A stretch of 5,137 bases of DNA from Opitutia bacterium UBA6410 (GCA_002437405.1 DJPO01000066.1:1-5137), one strand, 5' to 3'. Positions 1 to 5,137 are shown, counted from the stretch's first letter. Notes: generated by a model not told the origin, from the letters alone. Numbers and translations are program-made.

Positions 1-39
1 CCGAAACGCCGTATCAACGGTAATTTCACAGGCCCAAGC

Positions 40-98
40 GGGGGTAGGAAAAATTGGCAACGCCAATTTTTCCGTAGGGGGGAAAGACCCCCTGTCTA
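40..98. repeat. Palindrome cluster, probable dispersed intergenic repeat
   Basis: A perfect 12-bp inverted repeat (47-58 with 62-73, arm GGAAAAATTGGC) has a 3-base loop. It is followed at once by a G-run/C-run hairpin (78-82 with 88-92, loop AAAGA). A second G-run at 40-44 could pair with the same C-run, which would enclose the first hairpin in a larger stem, so two alternative folds compete. The heptamer CTGTCTA at 92-98 recurs at 131-137. Together with the related palindrome at 109-131, this looks like a REP-like, structured intergenic element. No protein is confidently encoded: frames on both strands happen to be open across it, so openness is not informative. That it is repeated elsewhere in the genome is inference. 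Confidence 0.5.
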
Positions 99-108
99 AA
101 ATCTAAAT

Positions 109-131
109 GCAAAATTGCCCCGCAATTTTGC
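109..131 (-). terminator. Hairpin behind the aminotransferase gene, possible terminator
   Basis: A perfect 10-bp inverted repeat (GCAAAATTGC at 109-118, GCAATTTTGC at 122-131) with a 3-base loop begins four bases past the aminotransferase stop codon. On the minus strand the hairpin is followed by ATTTAGATTTTAG, a T-rich but broken tract, so it is a weaker intrinsic terminator than the others in this window. Its core repeats the pattern of the palindrome at 47-73, so it may belong to the same repeat element rather than having evolved as a terminator. Confidence 0.45.
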
Positions 132-134
132 TGT

Positions 135-1259
135 CTATTTCACAGACTCAAGAACTGCTTCGGCTACGTATGCCAGCTGGGGTTCTTCTAGCTCGGGATA
201 TATCGGCAATGCTATCGTGTGCTTCGCGGCATACTCGCTGTTCGGGAAGTCGCCCTCCTTGTAGCCCAACGCCTTGAAACATTCCTGCATGTGCAACGAT
301 AACGGATAGTAAATTTCGCAACCGATTTCCTTTTCGCGCAAATGCGCCAAAACTTCGTCGCGGTTTTCTACGGAAATTATGTACTGGTTGTAAATCGAGC
401 GGTTTTTCGGGTCGATGTGCGGAACTTTTATCGCCGAATTTCCCGCGAACGCTTTGTTGTAGAACGCGGCATTTGCGCGGCGCATTTCGCCCCATGCGTC
501 CAGATGCGGCAGCTTCGCCAAAAGCCCAGCCGCCTGAATCGCGTCGAGCCTGAAATTCCCGCCGACGTGCTTGTGGAAATATTTGGGCGCCATGCCGTGG
601 TTGCGGGTCTCGCGCAGTCTTTCCGCGAGCGCGTCGTCGTTGGTCAAAACCATACCGCCGTCGCCGAGCCCCCCGAGATTCTTGGAGGGGAAGAAGCTCA
701 GGCACGCGCAGTTGCCAAAGTTGCCGACTTTCACGCCCTCGCGCGAAGCACCAATCGCCTGCGCGCCGTCTTCGATTACGAAGAGGGAATTTTCGTCGGC
801 AATCTTGCGGATTTCCTCCATTTCGGCACACTGCCCGTAAAGGTGGACGGGGATAATCGCCTTGGTTTTTGCGGTTATCTTGGAGCGTACCGAATTGGGG
901 TCGACGTTATATGTGTCGGGGTTGATGTCGGCAAAGACGGGCTTTGCACCCGCGCGCCAGACCGACCCGGCCGTCGCGAAAAACGTGTACGCGGGGACAA
1001 CCACTTCGTCCGCAGCACCCTCGTCGAGCGGCGAGCGGTAGACGCCCAACGCCATCAGCGACGCCAAAAGCGCGTCAGTACCGCTCGAAACACCTATCGC
1101 GTGTTTGACGCCCGAATATGCGGCAACAGCATTTTCAAAATCGGAGACATAATGCCCGCCGATAAAGTATTGGCTTTCGAGAATGTCGCGTATCGATTTT
1201 TCGGTTTCGGCGCGAACCGTTGCGTACTGAGTTTTGAGGTCTAAGAGCGGTATTTTCAT
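135..1259 (-). CDS. DegT/DnrJ/EryC1/StrS family PLP-dependent sugar aminotransferase
   Basis: This encodes a 374-residue aminotransferase of the family that converts keto-sugar nucleotides to amino sugars in the cytoplasm, usually for O-antigen, capsule or other surface glycans. The family fold is recognisable throughout: N-terminal PLLDLKTQY (residues 4-12), the PLP-phosphate loop SSGTDAL (58-64), VPAYTFFAT (88-96), PVHLYGQ (137-143), the cofactor-binding EDGAQA (163-168, Asp164 and Gln167), and SFFPSKNLGG (188-197), whose Lys193 should form the Schiff base with PLP. RNHG (219-222) and GGNFRLDAIQAA (233-244) are also typical. Length matches WecE/FdtB-like enzymes. I chose the ATG giving MKIPLLDL because homologues begin this way. 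An in-frame ATG eight codons upstream (1283) would add MYFMDCAN, which does not look conserved. No Shine-Dalgarno sequence precedes either start. The gene stands alone here, with no other sugar-nucleotide genes beside it, so the exact substrate cannot be assigned. Confidence 0.93.
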   Translation of the reverse strand: MKIPLLDLKTQYATVRAETEKSIRDILESQYFIGGHYVSDFENAVAAYSGVKHAIGVSSGTDALLASLMALGVYRSPLDEGAADEVVVPAYTFFATAGSVWRAGAKPVFADINPDTYNVDPNSVRSKITAKTKAIIPVHLYGQCAEMEEIRKIADENSLFVIEDGAQAIGASREGVKVGNFGNCACLSFFPSKNLGGLGDGGMVLTNDDALAERLRETRNHGMAPKYFHKHVGGNFRLDAIQAAGLLAKLPHLDAWGEMRRANAAFYNKAFAGNSAIKVPHIDPKNRSIYNQYIISVENRDEVLAHLREKEIGCEIYYPLSLHMQECFKALGYKEGDFPNSEYAAKHTIALPIYPELEEPQLAYVAEAVLESVK

Positions 1260-1272
1260 ATTTGCGCAATCC

Positions 1273-1300
1273 ATAAAATACATAAAGCGTAAAATGGCAA
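1273..1300 (-). promoter_or_regulatory. Possible promoter of the aminotransferase gene
   Basis: On the minus strand TTGCCA (1295-1300) matches the -35 consensus at five of six bases. It is followed after 16 bases by TTTTAT (1273-1278), which matches the -10 consensus at four of six. Transcription would start only a few bases before the ATG at 1259, giving a nearly leaderless message. This would fit the absence of a ribosome binding site. The region is A/T-rich, so a chance match is possible. Confidence 0.3.
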
Positions 1301-1305
1301 ACCAT

Positions 1306-1319
1306 ATTTAAGCTTAAAT
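1306..1319. promoter_or_regulatory. 14-bp perfect palindrome in divergent spacer, possible operator
   Basis: ATTTAAGCTTAAAT is a perfect, uninterrupted palindrome lying just upstream of the putative aminotransferase -35 box and about 110 bases before the H1-like gene. A dimeric regulator could bind here, but no regulator gene is in the window and such A/T palindromes arise by chance in A/T-rich spacers. Confidence 0.22.
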
Positions 1320-1334
1320 TTTTATGAAATTACG

Positions 1335-1376
1335 AAAAAAAACCTTGAAAAATTTTTTTAAGAAACGTAAAAAAAA
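1335..1376. promoter_or_regulatory. A-tract cluster, likely curved DNA with weak promoter for the H1-like gene
   Basis: The spacer holds an A8 tract (1335-1342), an A5T7 tract (1348-1359) and a second A8 tract (1369-1376), spaced at roughly one to two helical turns. This arrangement is expected to bend DNA and attract nucleoid proteins. Within it, TTGAAA (1345-1350) and TAAAAA (1368-1373) lie 17 bases apart and could serve as -35 and -10 boxes for the gene at 1431. An alternative -10 is TTATAT at 1389-1394. No Shine-Dalgarno sequence precedes the ATG. Promoter choice is uncertain. Confidence 0.35.
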
Positions 1377-1430
1377 CGAGTTCGCTCATTATATGCGCGT
1401 TGTCTAAAGATTTTTAAACATCATAAAATT

Positions 1431-2033
1431 ATGGCAAAAACAAATGCAAAAAAACCCGCGCCGAAAAAGGCTTCGGCGGCTAAACCCGCAGTCAAAAAAG
1501 CTCCCGCGAAACCCGCGGCAAAGCCCGTAGCGAAAAAAGCTCCCGTAAAGGCGGCGGCGAAACCCGCAGTTAAAGCTCCCGCAAAGAAGCCCGCGGTAAA
1601 AGCACCCGCAAAGCCCGCAGTAGCAAAAAAACCCGCAGCGAAAGCCCCCGCGAAACCCGCGGCAAAGCCTGTTGCGGCGAAGAAAGCTCCCGTAAAAGCG
1701 GCTGCAAAGCCGGCTGTCAAAGCTCCCGCTAAGAAAGCAGCAGCTCCCGCAGCGAAAAAAGCGCCCGCAAAGCCCGCAGTAAAGAAGGAAGCTCCCAAGG
1801 CGTGTGCCTGCAACAAGAAAAATTGCGCAGAACCCGCAAACTGCTTTGAAAAGTTGATTGCGGAAATCTACGGCAAGCTCGCCGACGACGCCAATGTCGC
1901 CAACCTGCTCAAGGACTTCTTCTATACGGAACTGCTCGCAAAGGGCATCGACGAAAATGCGGCTTCGGATATGGCAAACCGCGTCGAAATCGAAATCAAG
2001 TCCTTCGAAGCGAACATCGAAATCGCCGAATAG
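1431..2033 (+). CDS. Histone H1-like Lys/Ala/Pro-rich protein with Cys cluster and acidic C-terminal domain
   Basis: This is a 200-residue protein in three parts. Residues 1-124 are almost entirely Lys, Ala, Pro and Val in KKAPAKPA-type repeats, with 37 lysines, no arginine and a single acidic residue. That composition is typical of bacterial H1-like nucleoid proteins such as chlamydial Hc2, which bind DNA non-specifically through disordered tails. Residues 125-138 hold four cysteines spaced C-x-C-x4-C-x5-C, possibly a metal site. Residues 139-200 are predicted helical and acidic (14 Asp/Glu against 6 Lys/Arg), with hydrophobic positions suited to packing or dimerisation. I do not recognise this last domain. 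The likely role is DNA compaction or RNA/DNA binding, with the C-terminal part mediating contacts; this is inference. There is no signal peptide, so it should be cytoplasmic. The start is the only sensible ATG. It is divergent from the aminotransferase gene and convergent with gpmA. A long opposite-strand open frame here is a by-product of the GCN/AAR/CCN codons. Confidence 0.85.
   Translation: MAKTNAKKPAPKKASAAKPAVKKAPAKPAAKPVAKKAPVKAAAKPAVKAPAKKPAVKAPAKPAVAKKPAAKAPAKPAAKPVAAKKAPVKAAAKPAVKAPAKKAAAPAAKKAPAKPAVKKEAPKACACNKKNCAEPANCFEKLIAEIYGKLADDANVANLLKDFFYTELLAKGIDENAASDMANRVEIEIKSFEANIEIAE
1497..1736 (+). repeat. Internal duplication within the H1-like tail (units 1497-1589 and 1641-1736)
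   Basis: Residues 23-53 and 71-102 encode the same segment, sharing KKAPVKAAAKPAVKAPAKK exactly and KAPAKPAAKPVA before it. The second copy has one extra Ala codon (residue 82 or 83). Of 31 aligned codons, 13 differ, all at synonymous third positions. The copies are therefore old at the DNA level but unchanged in protein sequence. Confidence 0.85.
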
Positions 2034-2054
2034 TTTTTTCTTTCGAGCAAAACC

Positions 2055-2083
2055 GCAAAGCCGTCCGATACGCTCGGCTTTGC
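2055..2083 (+). other. mRNA hairpin after the H1-like gene
   Basis: GCAAAGCCG (2055-2063) pairs perfectly with CGGCTTTGC (2075-2083) around an 11-base loop. It lies 21 bases past the stop codon. No T-run follows, so it is not a stand-alone intrinsic terminator. It may protect the 3' end of the message or assist the terminator just downstream. Confidence 0.45.
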
Positions 2084-2089
2084 AAAACG

Positions 2090-2121
2090 AAAAACTCCGC
2101 AAAATTTTGCGGAGTTTTTTT
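2090..2121. terminator. Bidirectional intrinsic terminator between H1-like gene and gpmA
   Basis: A perfect 15-bp inverted repeat with no spacer (2090-2104 with 2105-2119) has the G/C core CTCCGC/GCGGAG flanked by A and T runs. On the plus strand it ends in seven T residues (2115-2121) for the H1-like gene. On the minus strand the flanking A run supplies five U residues and lies 26 bases past the gpmA stop codon. It can therefore end transcription of both convergent genes. Confidence 0.88.
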
Positions 2122-2147
2122 GTGCCGTCGAAAAGTCGCGCCGAAAT

Positions 2148-2882
2148 TTATTTGTCGGGGAAAAGCATCGTTCCGCCGAAAGGCGAATCCGAAGGCTTGT
2201 CCGACTTGCGGCGGACGGGCTCGAGCGTTTCGTCCAGCTCGTAGAGAATCGGGACGCCCGTGGGTATCTCGAATTTCGAGATTTGCGCGTCGTCCATTTT
2301 GTCGAGAAATTTCACAAGTCCGCGCAGACTGTTCCCGTGGGCGACGACAATCGCGTCGCGGCCGTGCAAAAGCGCGGGGGCGATTGAGTCGAACCAAAAC
2401 GGCAGAACGCGCTCGATTGTATCTTTTAGCGACTCGCCTAGCGGCAGCGCGCGACAGTCCATTCGCGAGTATTTTTCCTCGAAGTGCGGATTGCGGGGGT
2501 CGTCGGGCGAAATCTTCGGCGGCGGAACGTCGTAGCTTCTGCGCCAAATTCTGATCTGTTCGTCGCCGTATTTTGCGGCGGTTTCCGCCTTGTTCAGTCC
2601 TTGCAGCGCGCCGTAGTGGCGTTCGTTGAGCCGCCAGCTTTTTTCGACGTCGACCCACATTCTGCCGCAGGCGTGCGCGGCGATATCCCATGTGCGCACC
2701 GCCCTCTGCAAGAGCGAAGTGAAGGCGATTTCGGGCTTGAGGTTTTCGCGCAGCAAAACGCGCCCCGCGCGTTCAGCTTCAAGCTCGCCCTTTTCGGACA
2801 AATCTACGTCCGTCCAGCCCGTAAATTTGTTTTCGAGATTCCAGAGGCTTTCGCCGTGTCTTAATAAAACCAGTTTCGCCAT
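2148..2882 (-). CDS. gpmA: 2,3-bisphosphoglycerate-dependent phosphoglycerate mutase
   Basis: This enzyme interconverts 3- and 2-phosphoglycerate in cytoplasmic glycolysis and gluconeogenesis through a phosphohistidine intermediate. The 244-residue protein closely follows the GpmA family (about 250 residues in E. coli). LLRHGES (residues 6-12) contains the catalytic phospho-acceptor His9. TSLLQRAVRT (55-64) contains Arg60. LNERHYGALQGLNKAETA (85-102) contains the acid/base Glu87 and is a GpmA signature. WRRSYDVPPP (113-122) and LGESLKDT (148-155) line the substrate pocket. VAHGNSLRGLVK (180-191) contains the second catalytic His182. All key residues are present, so it should be active. It follows the membrane protein gene by 39 bases on the same strand and is probably cotranscribed. 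No Shine-Dalgarno sequence is visible; the leader is A/T-rich, ending in AAAATAAAAAAATATG. Confidence 0.97.
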   Translation of the reverse strand: MAKLVLLRHGESLWNLENKFTGWTDVDLSEKGELEAERAGRVLLRENLKPEIAFTSLLQRAVRTWDIAAHACGRMWVDVEKSWRLNERHYGALQGLNKAETAAKYGDEQIRIWRRSYDVPPPKISPDDPRNPHFEEKYSRMDCRALPLGESLKDTIERVLPFWFDSIAPALLHGRDAIVVAHGNSLRGLVKFLDKMDDAQISKFEIPTGVPILYELDETLEPVRRKSDKPSDSPFGGTMLFPDK

Positions 2883-2921
2883 ATTTTTTTATTTTATTGG
2901 ACAATCGCGCGGCTGATTTGT

Positions 2922-3590
2922 TCAAGCCCCCGCGACAATCGCGACAAGCGAAAGCAAAAACGCCGCAATTAAAATCCACCTCTTGAAATGCGGGAACTTT
3001 TCGCGAACCGCGCGCTTTGTTATCGCGACAACCTCGCGCTTGGTAAGCTCGCTTCGCCACGAATCCCCGCGTTTCGGCGGATTTTCTCCGAAAGAATAAT
3101 CGGCAATTTTTTTGAAAAATAAAAAGAGCGGCAGATTCAAAACGGCGGACAACAGCAAGCCCTGCGGCGTCCCGCTTCCGAAAAGCGCAACCGCCGAATA
3201 CAACACGGGGGCGACAAACATAATCGCGAGCGCGATAATCCAAACCCGCAGGTACTGCCGCGCGCCCATTTCGGCATTCCGAAACGCTCTATATATAATA
3301 TAGACCAAAAGCCAGTTGCCCGCGAGCACCCCGAACGCCAGAATCGACGACACGAAAAGCGAAATAAACACCTTCGAGACGCTCCTGAGCGCGTGCGCCG
3401 CAGCCGCAGCCTGCGATTCGAACTCGAAATGCGAGCCCTCCCAGAGTACCTCCGCCGCGCCACACAGCGCATTCCACCCCACGAACACGAGAGCCGAAAC
3501 CGCCCCCGCGAACGCCAACAAAAAGGCGGTACGCCCCGCGGGCGACTTGGGAATCGAGCAAATTTCGGCAACCGACTGGAAAATTTTCAT
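2922..3590 (-). CDS. Multi-span inner membrane protein of unknown function
   Basis: I do not recognise the family. The 222-residue product has hydrophobic segments at about residues 21-44, 73-100, 114-138, 143-160 and 205-220, so it is probably an inner membrane protein with four or five spans. A charged loop (about 161-204) is rich in Lys/Arg and includes RSELTKREVVAITKRAVREK, likely cytoplasmic. The Ala-rich stretch at 60-69 (QAAAAAHALR) precedes the second span. I chose the ATG at 3590 (MKIFQSVAEI). A TTG 12 codons upstream (3626) also opens the frame, but it is a rarer start and has no ribosome binding site. The gene lies 39 bases upstream of gpmA on the same strand, suggesting an operon, and diverges from the oxidoreductase gene. 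There are no catalytic or transport motifs to assign a function. Confidence 0.8.
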   Translation of the reverse strand: MKIFQSVAEICSIPKSPAGRTAFLLAFAGAVSALVFVGWNALCGAAEVLWEGSHFEFESQAAAAAHALRSVSKVFISLFVSSILAFGVLAGNWLLVYIIYRAFRNAEMGARQYLRVWIIALAIMFVAPVLYSAVALFGSGTPQGLLLSAVLNLPLFLFFKKIADYSFGENPPKRGDSWRSELTKREVVAITKRAVREKFPHFKRWILIAAFLLSLVAIVAGA

Positions 3591-3681
3591 ACCCGCGAGA
3601 AAACAAAAATATCCCGTCGGGCGCAAGCGAAATTTTGCTCGACAAAGTCAATATATTTCAAATAAAAATTCTTTGTGTCCA

Positions 3682-3710
3682 TTGTATTTTTCGGGCAAAA
3701 GTGTTATTAT
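3682..3710 (+). promoter_or_regulatory. Sigma-70-type promoter of the oxidoreductase gene
   Basis: TTGTAT (3682-3687) and TATTAT (3705-3710) are separated by 17 bases. A TG one base before the -10 box gives an extended -10 element (TGTTATTAT). Expected transcription start is near 3717, giving a leader of about 40 bases that holds the strong ribosome binding site. This position also rules out translation from the earlier in-frame ATG at 3675. Confidence 0.6.
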
Positions 3711-3745
3711 GTTCGCGACACAAACAAACAACCAATTATTCAAAT

Positions 3746-3751
3746 AGGAGG
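3746..3751 (+). promoter_or_regulatory. Strong Shine-Dalgarno site (AGGAGG)
   Basis: A full AGGAGG lies seven bases before the ATG at 3759 and fixes the start of the oxidoreductase. It is the only clear ribosome binding site among the five genes of the window. Confidence 0.9.
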
Positions 3752-3758
3752 AACGAAA

Positions 3759-5060
3759 ATGAACAGAAACCAGTTTTTGAAAACGGCAGCCCTCGCAAGC
3801 GCGGCGGGGCTTGTAATGCCGAAATTTTCTTTCGGCGCAGCGATGGGCTCGGACAAGATTAAAGTCGCAATCGTAGGCTGCGGCGGACGCGGCACGGGCG
3901 CGCTCCAAAATATGCTTGCCGCCGACAAGAACATCGAATTCGTCGCGGCGGGCGACATCTATATGGAGCAAATCCAAAAGTGCGGCGAAGTCGTCTCGAA
4001 TTTCGCAAAACGCCTCGGACTCAAGCCCGAAGAAGTCTGGAAGGTTAAGCCCGACACCTCCTTTGTCGGACTCGACGCAATCGACAAGGTTCTCCAGACG
4101 GACGCCGACGTCGTCGCCCTCGTGACCCCGCCAGTCTTCCGCACCCTCCACATCGAAAAGGCGCTCAACGCGGGCAAGCACATCTTCGCCGAAAAGCCGA
4201 TTTGCGTCGACCCCGTACAGCTCAGAAAAATTTACAACGAACTTATTCCGCTCGCCGACAAAAAGGGTCTGAGCGTACTCTGCGGCACGCAAATGCGCTA
4301 CCAGTCCGCAATTCAGGAGGCAATCGCCCGCGTGCGCGACGGTCAAATCGGCGACATCACATCGGTCGTCTGCCTGCGCTACGAACCCGAATACCTCACG
4401 GGTTGGTACGACGTTCCGAAGAATCTCGTCCCCGAAGACGTCCGCTACCAGCTGCTCAGATGGCTCGCCTTCACCTGGACTTCGGGCGACCAGTATGTCG
4501 AACAGTATATCCACAACCTCGACCTCGCTCTCTGGGCGATTAACGAAATGCCCACGGAAGTAATCGGCTCGGGCGGCAGACAGACCGACATTCCCTTCCC
4601 CGAACTCGGCAACAGACAGTCCAACACCCACGCGCACTTCAGCTTCGCCAGCGGAATTTCGCTCACGGGCGCGTGCCGTCAGGAAAAGGGAACGTCGCCG
4701 TACAGCCCGCTCAAGGTTTACGGGACAAAGGGAACGCTCGATATGACTTTCGAAAGACAGACAATCACGGGCGAAAAGCCGTGGAAATCGGACGCCCCGA
4801 AGAAAGACGCAGTGGTTTGCGAGCACGAAGCCCTCTTCAAGGCGTTGCGTTCGGGCACACACTTCAACACGATGAAACAGTGCGCAGACTCCTGCTTTGT
4901 AGCAATCTGCGGCCGCGAAGCATCGTACGCGGGCAAGAGAATCAAGACGGCATGGTTCAAGGAAAAGTCGAAGCAAAGCCTTTTGCCCGAAAATCTTTCG
5001 TTGGACGGCAAGTTGCCCATCGCGCCCGTCCCGAACCCCACCAACTACAAACTGGTTTAA
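3759..5060 (+). CDS. Gfo/Idh/MocA family NAD(P)-dependent oxidoreductase with Tat-like N-terminus
   Basis: This is a 433-residue member of the glucose-fructose oxidoreductase/inositol dehydrogenase family, which oxidises or reduces sugars and polyols with NAD(P). The N-terminal MNRNQFLKTAALASAAGLV resembles a Tat signal but has RN where the twin arginine should be. The Rossmann fold follows, with KVAIVGCGGRGTGA (residues 35-48) as the dinucleotide loop. AEKPICVDP (144-152) carries the family EKP motif, whose Lys146 is usually catalytic. GTQMRYQ (176-182) and EQYIHNLDLALWA (248-260) follow, the latter with His252 and Asp255 in the usual active-site helix. The C-terminal domain includes PLKVYGTKGTLD (317-328) and ends in KLPIAPVPNPTNYKLV. 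Substrate cannot be read from sequence. Such paralogues are numerous in Verrucomicrobiota, Lentisphaerota and Planctomycetota, often in glycan-degrading organisms. It is probably a single-gene unit with its own promoter and terminator. Two stop codons occur in tandem (5058-5063). Confidence 0.93.
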   Translation: MNRNQFLKTAALASAAGLVMPKFSFGAAMGSDKIKVAIVGCGGRGTGALQNMLAADKNIEFVAAGDIYMEQIQKCGEVVSNFAKRLGLKPEEVWKVKPDTSFVGLDAIDKVLQTDADVVALVTPPVFRTLHIEKALNAGKHIFAEKPICVDPVQLRKIYNELIPLADKKGLSVLCGTQMRYQSAIQEAIARVRDGQIGDITSVVCLRYEPEYLTGWYDVPKNLVPEDVRYQLLRWLAFTWTSGDQYVEQYIHNLDLALWAINEMPTEVIGSGGRQTDIPFPELGNRQSNTHAHFSFASGISLTGACRQEKGTSPYSPLKVYGTKGTLDMTFERQTITGEKPWKSDAPKKDAVVCEHEALFKALRSGTHFNTMKQCADSCFVAICGREASYAGKRIKTAWFKEKSKQSLLPENLSLDGKLPIAPVPNPTNYKLV

Positions 5061-5071
5061 TAAATATACCG

Positions 5072-5100
5072 AAAAAAGCGCGGGCGACCGCGCTTTTTTT
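5072..5100 (+). terminator. Intrinsic terminator of the oxidoreductase gene
   Basis: GCGCGG (5078-5083) pairs with CCGCGC (5088-5093) around a GCGA tetraloop of the stable GNRA type. An A6 run before and a T7 run after extend the stem to 12 bp and supply the U tract (5094-5100). It begins 11 bases after the stop codon. Confidence 0.93.
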
Positions 5101-5137
5101 ATAGGTTTTAGAAAGGGCGCGTGAAATCAGGCTTGAT
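5101..5137 (+). other. Window edge, possible start of a next gene
   Basis: After the terminator, GAAAGGG (5111-5117) is followed by GTG at 5121, which could begin a plus-strand gene reading GTG AAA TCA GGC TTG. Only five codons are visible and the spacing from the purine run is short (3 bases), so this is no more than a possibility. Confidence 0.12.

Noticed and set aside
2..106. A plus-strand frame open from the window edge to TAA at 104-106, reading a protein-like end (...GKIGNANFSVGGKDPLSKI), which could be the end of a truncated gene.
   Set aside because: A minus-strand frame is also open across the same element and reads equally protein-like (YGKIGVANFSYPRLGL before TGA at 26-28). Palindromic stop-free sequence makes such frames easily, so I prefer a structured repeat. 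It remains possible that a convergent gene ends here.
40..137. Repeated palindromes considered as CRISPR repeats.
   Set aside because: Only two related but unequal palindromes are present, there are no regular spacers, and there is no cas gene nearby.
342..1244. A 300-residue plus-strand open frame opposite the aminotransferase.
   Set aside because: The minus-strand frame carries all PLP-aminotransferase motifs including the Schiff-base lysine. The plus-strand frame shows no recognisable domain.
1404..2102. Long minus-strand open frames opposite the H1-like gene (232 and 131 residues, Gly/Phe/Cys/Arg- or Ala/Gly/Phe-rich).
   Set aside because: They are mirror images of the GCN, AAR and CCN codons of the plus-strand gene. 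They have no ribosome binding site and their composition is unnatural.
3591..3626. TTG start at 3626 for the membrane protein, adding 12 residues (MRPTGYFCFLAG).
   Set aside because: It is a rare start codon with no Shine-Dalgarno sequence. The ATG at 3590 gives a normal N-terminus before the first membrane span.
3675..3758. An earlier in-frame ATG for the oxidoreductase, adding 28 residues (MSIVFFGQKCYYV...).
   Set aside because: It lies upstream of the predicted promoter boxes and lacks a ribosome binding site, whereas the ATG at 3759 follows AGGAGG and begins a signal-like sequence typical of the family.
3648..4976. A 442-residue minus-strand open frame opposite the oxidoreductase gene.
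   Set aside because: The plus-strand gene has all family motifs, a promoter, AGGAGG and a terminator. The antisense frame arises from its codon bias and shows no domain or hydrophobic pattern I recognise.

Overview
This 5.1 kb window is ordinary chromosomal DNA with five confidently placed protein genes and no mobile element, CRISPR array, tRNA or rRNA that I can see. The genes are moderately GC-rich, and the gaps between them are A/T-rich. The best guess for the host is a member of the Planctomycetota/Verrucomicrobiota/Lentisphaerota/Chlamydiota group, perhaps a gut-type Verrucomicrobiota or Lentisphaerota. This rests on a Lys/Ala/Pro histone H1-like protein, a secretion-signal-like Gfo/Idh/MocA oxidoreductase of the kind abundant in those phyla, and a mix of genes with and without Shine-Dalgarno sequences. 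It is an inference from style, not a proven assignment.

Layout, left to right. Positions 1-134 hold no convincing gene but carry a compact cluster of perfect palindromes that looks like a dispersed intergenic repeat and may end transcription of the next gene. A DegT/DnrJ/EryC1/StrS sugar aminotransferase gene lies on the minus strand (135-1259). An A-tract-rich divergent spacer (1260-1430) separates it from a plus-strand gene (1431-2033) for a 200-residue protein. That protein has a basic Lys/Ala/Pro repeat tail, a four-cysteine cluster and an acidic helical domain. A strong, symmetrical terminator (2090-2121) lies between this gene and the convergent gpmA phosphoglycerate mutase gene (2148-2882, minus). 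gpmA sits 39 bases behind a gene for a small multi-span membrane protein of unknown function (2922-3590, minus), and the two probably form an operon. A second divergent spacer (3591-3758) carries a good sigma-70-type promoter and a strong ribosome binding site for the Gfo/Idh/MocA oxidoreductase gene (3759-5060, plus). That gene ends in tandem stop codons and a GNRA-loop terminator (5072-5100).

The genes do not form one obvious pathway. gpmA is glycolytic housekeeping, the aminotransferase points to nucleotide-sugar and surface polysaccharide synthesis, the oxidoreductase to sugar or polyol oxidation, and the H1-like protein to DNA compaction. The most interesting items are the H1-like protein with its Cys cluster and acidic domain, its internal duplication conserved only at the protein level, and the palindrome cluster at the left edge. 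I see no evidence of a new multi-gene system.
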